A stretch of 27,020 bases of DNA. Source: DATCDR01 sp036510575. GTDB taxonomy: Bacteria > Actinomycetota > Acidimicrobiia > Acidimicrobiales > Bog-793. Numbering within the stretch: the stretch's first letter is position 1; each line of letters starts with the position of its first letter. The notes beneath the pieces were generated by a model. That model did not search any database and had not been told where the DNA came from. It was given only the letters and a program-made list of their open reading frames with translations. This document shows, in pieces, positions 20,820-27,020 of this stretch. Made by a program: the position numbers and the translations under genes. Where the stretch lies: assembly GCA_036510575.1 (NCBI GenBank), contig DATCDR010000007.1, positions 1 to 27,020 on the forward strand. Reading direction: 5' to 3'.

Positions 20820-23800
20820 TCAAGCAACTGGGCTCGGACCGACCGCCGCGTCAGCGAGATAGTGCACCTCGAGCTCGTGGAGAACGTGCGAGGACCCCGT
20901 CGCCGGAGCCGACGCCGCCTGACGCGAGACGCGCCGAAGTGAGCGCTCGCCGTCCAACAGATCAAGAAGACGGGGGTGCACGTAACTCCAAGACCCCATG
21001 TTCGCCGGCTCATCTTGTGCCCAGACGATCTCGGTCGCTCCGGGGTAACTGGCGAGCACGGTTGCGATCTGCTCCTCGGGCCAGGGGTGGAGCTGCTCCA
21101 CACGGACGACGGCGACGGGCACCGAGCTAGGAAGCGCAGCGAGGTTCTTCGCGTTGCGGTCCGTCAGCTCGAAAGCGAGCTTCCCGGTGCAGAGCACGAC
21201 CCTACCCACCGCCGCACGCTGAAAGAGCACGCCCGCTGCCGGGTCGTCGAGAACCTCGGAGAAACTCCCTGCGACGAGCTCGTCGACCGAGGAGCGCGAG
21301 GAGCGCAGCCGCAACAGCGACTTCGGCGTGAACACGACGAGCGGTCGTCGCGTCGCCTGGTGCCGATGTGCGCGGAGGAGATGGAAGAACTGCGCCGCGG
21401 TCGTTGGCTGCACGACGGTGATGTAGCCGTCGGCGGCCAGCTGCAGATAGCGCTCGATCCTCGCCGAGGAGTGCTCGGGACCAAGGCCCTCATAGCCATG
21501 CGGCAAGAGCATGACGAGGCCGGAGAGCTGGCCCCACTTCTCCTCACCGGCGACGATGAAGTTGTCGATCATGATCTGGGCGCCGTTCGCGAAGTCACCG
21601 AACTGCGCCTCCCAAAGGACCAGCGACTCCTTGTTCGCAACGGAGTAGCCGTACTCGAAGCCAAGCGCTGCGTACTCCGACAAGAGCGAGTCACGCACCT
21701 CGAAGCGAGCAGACTCGCCGACTGGTCCGTCGTCGTCGAGCGCGGACCCGAGCGTGGTGAGCGGCGTGTACCGGTTCCCGTTCGTGACGTCGATGAGCAC
21801 TGCCTGGCGATGCGAGAACGTGCCGCGCTCAGAGTCCTGGCCAGTGAGGCGAATGTTGGTGCCTTCGAGCAGCAAGGTCCCGAACGCCAAGGCCTCGCCG
21901 AGGGCCCAGTCGACCTCGCCGGCGTCGTACATCTCGGCACGCTGGAGGAGCAGCCGCTCCATCTTCGGGTGCACCGCGAAGTCGTCGGGCCATGAGTGCA
22001 GCCGCTTCGCTATCGCGTCGAGCGTCGTACGCGAGACCGAGTCCAGGCTAGACAGTGGTTCGACGACCGGCAGCCGCCTGGCGGGCAGGTTGTCGAAGTG
22101 CGCCCGCGGCACTCGGCGCGCCTCTTCGAGGGCCGAGATCAGCGTCTGGTTGAAGGACTCCCGATCGGCAGCTTCGACTTCAGGTGCGAGCGATCCCGAC
22201 GAGAGCAGATGGCTCGCGTAGATCGCGCGGGTCGTCGGATGTGCATCGATCAGCTTGTACATGAGCGGTTGGGTGTAGGTGGGATCGTCCTGCTCGTTGT
22301 GACCGAGCCTGCGGTAGCTGATCAGATCGACGATCGCATCGCGCTCGAACTTGACGCGATAGGCCTCTGCGATCTGCGCGACGCGCGCGACCGCCTCCGG
22401 GTCGTCGCCGTTGACGTGGAAGATCGGCGCCTCGATCGCCTTGCCGAGGTCGCTCGAGTACCGCGTGGACCGAGTGGCCTCGGCCTCTGCGGTAAATCCG
22501 AGCTGGTTGTTGATGATCAGGTGCATCGTCCCGCCGACTCGGTAGCCCTCGAGCTGGGAGAGGTTGAGCGTCTCAGCTACCACCCCTTGCCCGGCGAAGG
22601 ACGCGTCACCGTGGATCAAAAGGGTGAGCACGCGGGCCGCTCCACCCCGGTCAAGTTCTGCGCGGGCGATGCCGATCACCACCGGGTCCACCGCTTCGAG
22701 GTGCGAGGGGTTCGGCGGCATCGTGACCGCCAAAGTCGTCCCGAGGCGGCCTACCCAGTTGCCCTGACCGCCCTTGTGGTACTTAACGTCACCAGAGCCG
22801 TCCACGGTCAAAGGGTCGAGCGTGTCTTCGAACTCCGCGAAGATCCCTTCGTAGGGCTTGCCGAGGACGTTGGCGAGGACGTTCAGCCTGCCGCGGTGTG
22901 CCATTCCAATGATCCCGTGCCCGATGCCGAGCGTGGCCGCCTGCTCAAAGAGCGCATCGATGAACGAGATCGTCGACTCGCTGCCCTCGAGGCTGAATCG
23001 ACGGCCGGCCGGATACCTGGCATGTAGGAATCGCTCTAGGCCCTCGGCCGCGTCGAGGCGCTGCAGGAGGTAGCGCTGCGCTTCGGCGCTTAGCGTCTCG
23101 GGTGCTTGCTCGAGCAGCTCGGCAATGAACCGACGTTGCTCTGCGTCTTGAATGTGGAGGTACTCGGTGCCGATCGTGCTGCAGTAGGAACGCCGGAGAA
23201 CCGCCAGGATGGCCGAGAGCGGAGCAGTCGGAGTCGGCAACAGGCCCTCGGTCGGGAAGCTGCGATCGAGGTCCCAGACCGACAATCCGTACGTGGCCGG
23301 ATCAAGCACGCTCGGAGCCTCAGGATCGTGCTCGGTGAGCGGATCCACGGCGGCTGCGAGGTGACCGTGCAGGCGATAGGCCTCGATGAGCGAGCGAACA
23401 GCCAGTTGATCGCGGGTGCCGGTCGCGCCAGAACCCGGCGCCTCATGCTTGACTCGTTGCCAGCGTGCCGGTGGCTCGGCGATTCCGAGCTCGGAAAAGA
23501 TCTGGTCGTAAAAGCCACTCTCTCCGACGAGCAGCTCATGAACGCGCTTGAGGAAGAGGCCGGACTCTGCGCCTTGAATGATGCGGTGGTCATACGTCGA
23601 AGTGAGCGTCAATACCTTGCCGATCCCGAGATCGCTCAACGTCGCAGGATCAGCTCCGGCGAACTCGACGGGAAAGTCCAGCGCCCCGACCCCGATGATG
23701 GCGCCTTGGCCTGACATCAGGCGCGGGACGGATTGCGTGGTGCCGAGCGTTCCCGGGTTGGTGAGCGTGATCGTGACGCCGGCGAAGTCCTCCACGGTCA

Positions 23801-24653
23801 ACTTCGCGCCACGAGCGCGAGCGACGAGGTCCTCATAGGCGGCGACGAAATCCGTGAAGCCGAGCGTGTCCGCCGACCGGACCGCCGGCACGACGAGTGT
23901 GCGCGCGCCGCCTGGCCGCTCGAGATCAATGGCGAGACCTAGGTTGACATGCTCATGACGGATGACGCCGGGCGTGTTCTTGCCGTCGATGTCAGCAACG
24001 AACGTCGAGTTCAGCGCGGGGACGTCGCCAAGTGCCTTCACGAGTGCGTACGCGATCAGGTGGGTGAAGCTGATCTTCCCGGCGCCTACCCGGTCCTGAT
24101 GCTCGTTGATGTAGCGCCGGTTCACCTCGAGCAGCTTCGCGGGAAGCGGGTGCACGCTCGTTGCCGTCGGTACCCCGAGGCTTGTAACCATGTTCTCGAC
24201 GATTCGGCCTGCCGCTCCGCGAAGCGCTACCGGCTCCTCCGCGGGCGCAGCCACCTGCTCGGGGGCGACCGCTACAGGTGCGGTGACCGCCGGTGGCGAG
24301 GCCACAACGGGTACGGCCTCCGCGACCGCTACAGGTGCGGGAGCCAGCGCGACAGCTGCACTCGGAGCGACGACGTCTGATGTCTCTGCTGGTGGGATGG
24401 CTGCCTGACCGCCGTTGGTAGCCGCTGGGAGCGCCACTGCTTGCGCGGCCTTGACACCATTGCCGTTGCCGGAACTCGTGCCGTTGCCGTGCCCGTTGGC
24501 ATGGTCCAAGGAGAAGTAGGCGCGCCAGGTTTCATCGACCGAGGTCGGGTTCGTGAGGAACTGCTGATGCATCTCCTCGACAATCCAAGCGTTCTGTCCG
24601 AACGTCTCTTCGGCCGCGCCCAACGCCGTTGTCGGTGCAGCTTGGTCACTCAT
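20820..24653 (-). CDS. kgd: Multifunctional 2-oxoglutarate decarboxylase/dehydrogenase E1 with fused E2 domain
   Basis: About 1,277 residues from ATG 24653. It is the actinobacterial Kgd/OdhA fusion that decarboxylates 2-oxoglutarate with thiamine diphosphate and feeds succinyl transfer in the TCA cycle. Order: E1 N-terminal segment (FGQNAWIVEEMHQQFLTNP, about 18-36); Ala/Pro/Val-rich linker (51-145); E2-type succinyltransferase core without a lipoyl domain (about 146-385, ending TYDHRIIQGAESG with His356); E1 thiamine diphosphate region with MAHRGRLNVLANVLGKPYEG and IHGDASFAGQGVV; transketolase-like and C-terminal domains (LPHGYEGLGPEHSSARIERY). The missing lipoyl domain means it must work with a separate lipoyl E2. 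ATG 24653 starts MSDQAAPTTALG; the longer frame adds 32 residues unlike the family. TAGGAT just upstream suggests a leaderless mRNA. Confidence 0.96.
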   Translation of the reverse strand: MSDQAAPTTALGAAEETFGQNAWIVEEMHQQFLTNPTSVDETWRAYFSLDHANGHGNGTSSGNGNGVKAAQAVALPAATNGGQAAIPPAETSDVVAPSAAVALAPAPVAVAEAVPVVASPPAVTAPVAVAPEQVAAPAEEPVALRGAAGRIVENMVTSLGVPTATSVHPLPAKLLEVNRRYINEHQDRVGAGKISFTHLIAYALVKALGDVPALNSTFVADIDGKNTPGVIRHEHVNLGLAIDLERPGGARTLVVPAVRSADTLGFTDFVAAYEDLVARARGAKLTVEDFAGVTITLTNPGTLGTTQSVPRLMSGQGAIIGVGALDFPVEFAGADPATLSDLGIGKVLTLTSTYDHRIIQGAESGLFLKRVHELLVGESGFYDQIFSELGIAEPPARWQRVKHEAPGSGATGTRDQLAVRSLIEAYRLHGHLAAAVDPLTEHDPEAPSVLDPATYGLSVWDLDRSFPTEGLLPTPTAPLSAILAVLRRSYCSTIGTEYLHIQDAEQRRFIAELLEQAPETLSAEAQRYLLQRLDAAEGLERFLHARYPAGRRFSLEGSESTISFIDALFEQAATLGIGHGIIGMAHRGRLNVLANVLGKPYEGIFAEFEDTLDPLTVDGSGDVKYHKGGQGNWVGRLGTTLAVTMPPNPSHLEAVDPVVIGIARAELDRGGAARVLTLLIHGDASFAGQGVVAETLNLSQLEGYRVGGTMHLIINNQLGFTAEAEATRSTRYSSDLGKAIEAPIFHVNGDDPEAVARVAQIAEAYRVKFERDAIVDLISYRRLGHNEQDDPTYTQPLMYKLIDAHPTTRAIYASHLLSSGSLAPEVEAADRESFNQTLISALEEARRVPRAHFDNLPARRLPVVEPLSSLDSVSRTTLDAIAKRLHSWPDDFAVHPKMERLLLQRAEMYDAGEVDWALGEALAFGTLLLEGTNIRLTGQDSERGTFSHRQAVLIDVTNGNRYTPLTTLGSALDDDGPVGESARFEVRDSLLSEYAALGFEYGYSVANKESLVLWEAQFGDFANGAQIMIDNFIVAGEEKWGQLSGLVMLLPHGYEGLGPEHSSARIERYLQLAADGYITVVQPTTAAQFFHLLRAHRHQATRRPLVVFTPKSLLRLRSSRSSVDELVAGSFSEVLDDPAAGVLFQRAAVGRVVLCTGKLAFELTDRNAKNLAALPSSVPVAVVRVEQLHPWPEEQIATVLASYPGATEIVWAQDEPANMGSWSYVHPRLLDLLDGERSLRRVSRQAASAPATGSSHVLHELEVHYLADAAVGPSPVA

Positions 24654-24660
24654 TTCATCG

Positions 24661-24666
24661 ATCCTA
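24661..24666 (-). promoter_or_regulatory. Putative -10 hexamer (TAGGAT) for kgd
   Basis: The hexamer fits TANNNT, seven bases before ATG 24653. AGGA inside it could also serve as a weak Shine-Dalgarno sequence if transcription began further upstream, so leaderless start is likely but not certain. Confidence 0.42.
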
Positions 24667-24795
24667 ATGGTCGAGCCGCTAGGGTCGCGGCCACTAGACG
24701 ATGCCGCGCTGGACAGATCATCGACGACTCGACGCGGCTCGGGCGCCAACGATCACGCGGGGTGCGGCGGCGGCTGGCAGTGCGGCGGAATTCCT

Positions 24796-24808
24796 AGCCT
24801 CTAAGGCT
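24796..24808. repeat. Short inverted repeat before the epimerase gene
   Basis: AGCCT-CTA-AGGCT lies 26 bases before ATG 24835 in the 181-base divergent region. It could be an operator or a small leader hairpin; the repeat is short and may be chance. Confidence 0.25.
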
Positions 24809-24834
24809 CCTCGCGTCTCCGAAAGGGCTGTTCG

Positions 24835-25797
24835 ATGCGCATTCTCCTCGGTGGTGCCTCTGGATTTATCGGCAAGGCACTGGCGTTGTCGCTCGAGGGC
24901 GACGGACACGAAGTCGTGGCGCTCGGTCGCCCGAGCTCGCCTCGGTCCGTCGCGATCATCGACGTCTCGACAAGAAGCCTTGATCTCACGAAAGCGGGCG
25001 GCGACATCGGGAGTTTCGACGTCGTGTTCCAGGTCCTTGGAGCGCCGCTTGTCCCCTGGCGCTGGAGCCCGGTACGACGAGAGGCCATCCGGGCCAGCCG
25101 GATAACAACGACGGACATCATCGCCAGGGCGATCGCGGAAAGCGACGACAAGCCGGACCTCGTGATCGGTGCCGCTGTCGGCTACTACGGCTCTCGCGGC
25201 GACGAGATCCTGACGGAATCCTCCGGCCCGGGCGATGGCATGCTCGCCGACCTCTGCCGAGCCTGGGAGCTCGCCGGCACGCCGGCGGCAGACTCGGGTG
25301 CGCGGGTAGTGGTCGCTCGGACCGGAGTCGTGCTCGGCCAGGCAGGTGGCATGCTGCTCCCCCAACTTCCCCTCTTTCGACTTGGGCTCGGAGCTCGACT
25401 TGGCACCGGACTGCAGTGGATGTCGTGGATCTCGCTCACCGACCACGTCCGAGCGCTGCGGTTCCTGGCCGAGCACCACGAGCTGACCGGCCCGGTGAAC
25501 CTGGTCGCGCCGCGGGCCGTAACCAACACCGAGTTCACCGAGGAGCTGGCCCACGCGCTTGGACGAAGAGCACCCTTGACGGTTCCACGAGCCGCACTCC
25601 TTGCCATCGCCGGCCAGGAGACGACCGACGAGTTTCTCCTCGCCAGCCAACGAGCGGTACCGCGCGTGCTCGAGGGCGCAGGCTTTAGCTTCGACTTCCC
25701 CGACATCGCCGCGGCGATCCGCGTCGTCACCGCGAGCGACGGCCTGCTGCGAAAGACCTCGGGCTCGCCGGACGCGCTTCGGGCGACGCGCAGCTAG
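24835..25797 (+). CDS. TIGR01777-family SDR epimerase (YfcH/SDR39U1-like)
   Basis: 320 residues with an N-terminal NAD(P)-binding motif ILLGGASGFIGKAL (3-16). Family-specific blocks are VVFQVLGAPLVPWRW, VIGAAVGYYGSRGDEILTE (with the YYG of this family), VVARTGVVLGQAGGMLLPQLPLFRLGLGARLGTGLQWMSWI, and a C-terminal DUF1731-like region (about 258-305, VPRAALLAIAGQETTDEFLLASQRAVPRVLEGAGFSFDFPDI). Members are widely conserved, but the reaction is not known; a link to cell division or nucleotide-sugar chemistry has been suggested. AAAGGG eight bases upstream supports ATG 24835. It is divergent from kgd and ends one base before the stop of the convergent nucleotidyltransferase gene. Confidence 0.92.
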   Translation: MRILLGGASGFIGKALALSLEGDGHEVVALGRPSSPRSVAIIDVSTRSLDLTKAGGDIGSFDVVFQVLGAPLVPWRWSPVRREAIRASRITTTDIIARAIAESDDKPDLVIGAAVGYYGSRGDEILTESSGPGDGMLADLCRAWELAGTPAADSGARVVVARTGVVLGQAGGMLLPQLPLFRLGLGARLGTGLQWMSWISLTDHVRALRFLAEHHELTGPVNLVAPRAVTNTEFTEELAHALGRRAPLTVPRAALLAIAGQETTDEFLLASQRAVPRVLEGAGFSFDFPDIAAAIRVVTASDGLLRKTSGSPDALRATRS

Positions 25798-25798
25798 G

Positions 25799-26542
25799 TC
25801 AGGGGCGATTCGCACCGTTGTGGCGAACGAAGTCGTTCACCGCGTAGTACGCCTCGATCGACTCGCCCGCGTCGCCCCAGAATCCCTCGAGGACGTCGAA
25901 CTCCATCTCACCGATCTCGACGTAGTGGTTGTTGACGTCAGTAATTTCGAGCTCCCCCCGCCCTGAAGGGACGAGTGTGGAAATCACCTGGAACACGCTC
26001 GGGTCGTAGCAGTAGGCACCCGTGACGCAGTAGTTGCTCGGGGGCACCTCAGGCTTCTCGATGATCCGTATGACCTTGCCGTCAACACCGAGCTCTGGAA
26101 CGCCAAGATGGCGGAGGTGCTCTGGCTCAGCGATTGGCGCGAGCACGATCCGGGACCCCTTGGCCTGGGAGGCGAAGCCTTCGACGGTGCGCCGGAGCGA
26201 CCTGCCGAAGATGTTGTCCGCGAGCATCACGAGCACGTCGTCGTCTCCGACGAAGCGCTCGGCGAGGCCAAGCGCCTCGGCGATGCCGCCTGGTCGCTCC
26301 TGATACGCGTAGAGCAGCCGATCGACGCCGAACTCCTCGCCGTTGGAGAGCAGCCTGAGAAACTCACCAGCATGGGTCCCGCCGGTCACCACCATCATCT
26401 CGGAGATCCCAGCGACAACGAGTGCTTCGATGGCGTACGAGATCATCGGACGATCACCCATTGGCAGCAGGTGCTTGTTCGTAATTCTCGTCAGCGGATG
26501 CAGCCGGCTTCCAGTGCCACCCGCCAAGAGCACGCCCTTCAC
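25799..26542 (-). CDS. Sugar-1-phosphate nucleotidylyltransferase (RmlA-like, short form)
   Basis: 247 residues from GTG 26542. The enzyme family joins a sugar 1-phosphate to an NTP, typically dTTP with glucose 1-phosphate, to give dTDP-glucose for deoxysugar synthesis. The N-terminal nucleotide loop is LLAGGTGSRLHPLT (5-18), with NKHLLPMGDRPMISYAIE, YQERPGGIAEALGLAERFVG, the metal Asp109 in VMLADNIFG, and RIIEKPEVPPSNYCVTGAYCYD. It lacks the C-terminal allosteric extension of the classic 290-residue RmlA, as do many actinobacterial and archaeal versions. GGAGG (26554-26550) seven bases before GTG 26542 decides the start against the long upstream reading. No rmlBCD genes are nearby. It follows the serine hydrolase gene after 43 bases on the same strand. 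Confidence 0.9.
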   Translation of the reverse strand: MKGVLLAGGTGSRLHPLTRITNKHLLPMGDRPMISYAIEALVVAGISEMMVVTGGTHAGEFLRLLSNGEEFGVDRLLYAYQERPGGIAEALGLAERFVGDDDVLVMLADNIFGRSLRRTVEGFASQAKGSRIVLAPIAEPEHLRHLGVPELGVDGKVIRIIEKPEVPPSNYCVTGAYCYDPSVFQVISTLVPSGRGELEITDVNNHYVEIGEMEFDVLEGFWGDAGESIEAYYAVNDFVRHNGANRP

Positions 26543-26549
26543 CACGCCA

Positions 26550-26554
26550 CCTCC
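26550..26554 (-). promoter_or_regulatory. Shine-Dalgarno GGAGG deciding the nucleotidyltransferase start
   Basis: GGAGG lies seven bases before GTG 26542 (four before the adjacent GTG 26545). This rejects the 43-residue Arg/Pro-rich upstream extension that overlaps the hydrolase gene. Confidence 0.65.
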
Positions 26555-26585
26555 GAAGTCATCGCAGCAGCGTAGCGGGCCTGCC

Positions 26586-27020
26586 TCAGTGCGGTCCCGG
26601 GTAAGCGGCGACGACCTCGTCGGCGAGCCTCGGCCAGGCCGTGGCCGCCCACTCACCGAACGGCCGGTCACTGAGCACGATGAGCGCCAGGCTCGCGACA
26701 GGATCGACCCAAAGAAAGGTCCCTGACTGGCCGAAGTGGCCGAACGTCGCCGGTGAGTTCAGCGAGCCGGTCCAGTGCGGAGCCTTATGGTCGCGAATCT
26801 CGAAGCCGAGACCGAAGTCGCAGGGTTCTTGTCGTCCAAAGCCCGGCAGTACGCCCCCTAACCCGGGGAATGCCGTGGTGCTGGCGAGCGCGAACGTGTC
26901 GGCGCTGATCAGACCCGGCGCGAGCAGCTCGCCCGCGAACTGCGTGAGATCCTCGACGGTGGACACCGCGCCCATTCCGGCAGGGCCGACAAGCGCGGAG
27001 TGTCGCATCTGGAGCGGCTC
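26586..27020 (-). CDS. Serine beta-lactamase-like hydrolase, C-terminal part (5' end outside window)
   Basis: About 144 codons are visible and the frame is still open at the right edge, so the start lies beyond. GPAGMGAVSTVEDLTQFAGELL is the mid-domain block of class C beta-lactamase/esterase-like proteins ('Ggl.sTa.DlarF...ll'). GHFGQSGTFLWVDPVASLALIVLSDRPFG is their third conserved motif, where HxGxxG replaces the KTG triad. The SxxK catalytic serine is outside the window, so activity cannot be judged; such proteins are commonly esterases or peptidases rather than true beta-lactamases. It is upstream of the nucleotidyltransferase gene and probably shares its transcript. Confidence 0.85.
   Translation of the reverse strand, partial: EPLQMRHSALVGPAGMGAVSTVEDLTQFAGELLAPGLISADTFALASTTAFPGLGGVLPGFGRQEPCDFGLGFEIRDHKAPHWTGSLNSPATFGHFGQSGTFLWVDPVASLALIVLSDRPFGEWAATAWPRLADEVVAAYPGPH

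Noticed and set aside
21996..23027. 343-codon plus-strand frame inside kgd
   Set aside because: It is antisense to the conserved E1 region and has no recognisable domain.
24718..25815. 365-codon minus-strand frame across the epimerase gene
   Set aside because: It is antisense to a clear TIGR01777 protein, with no domain and no start signals.

Overview
The window looks like chromosomal DNA of a high-GC actinobacterium (Actinomycetota). Lineage markers are a 1,277-residue 2-oxoglutarate decarboxylase/dehydrogenase with a fused E2 domain (Kgd type), a mycothiol S-conjugate amidase (Mca), and the PspA-PspAA-HtpX-PspAB set. Several genes seem to be transcribed without a leader. I lean towards Acidimicrobiia or a relative, but cannot prove the class. 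Genes are dense, with many 4-base ATGA/GTGA overlaps. I saw no rRNA, tRNA, CRISPR array, phage or complete mobile element.

Layout. 1-160 (-): start of a PfkB-family (adenosine-kinase-like) sugar kinase. 298-540 (+): C-terminal remnant of an IS110-type transposase. 576-3188 (+): M1 aminopeptidase. 3218-5370: divergent 2-hydroxyacid dehydrogenase and glycerate kinase, probably one small glyoxylate/glycerate pathway; the kinase seems to start at an AUC codon. 5367-9035: two SAM methyltransferases, an alpha/alpha-toroid protein and a GT4 glycosyltransferase, probably one glycan or glycolipid unit. 9085-12382 (-): a magnesium locus. A soluble PRC/MgtE_N/CBS protein is followed by an M-box (Mg2+) riboswitch and then a divergent NRAMP-related transporter of the Mg2+-permeable type. 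12613-14075: aldo/keto reductase and SCP2-like protein. 14116-17872: mca, then divergently the envelope-stress operon pspA-pspAA-htpX-pspAB. 17869-20768 (-): a Regnase-like NYN RNase with S1 domain and histone-H1-like tail, a FabZ-like dehydratase, exonuclease III (these three coupled) and a pterin dehydratase. 20820-24653 (-): kgd. 24835-27020: TIGR01777 epimerase, sugar-1-phosphate nucleotidylyltransferase, and the C-terminal part of a serine hydrolase.

The most rewarding part is the magnesium locus. The aptamer at 10911-11068 keeps the conserved M-box blocks and helices. Its P1 3' strand, a downstream anti-Shine-Dalgarno strand and the Shine-Dalgarno strand of the transporter are mutually complementary, so a translational OFF switch can be read from the sequence. 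The transporter has D-A-G-G instead of D-P-G-N and A-P-W instead of M-P-H, as expected of an Mg2+ (NRMT-like) NRAMP. This agrees with a magnesium riboswitch in front of it and a channel-less MgtE sensor protein beside it.

Two modes of translation start coexist. Six genes have a TANNNT -10 hexamer 6-8 bases before their ATG (leaderless candidates). Others carry strong Shine-Dalgarno sequences.
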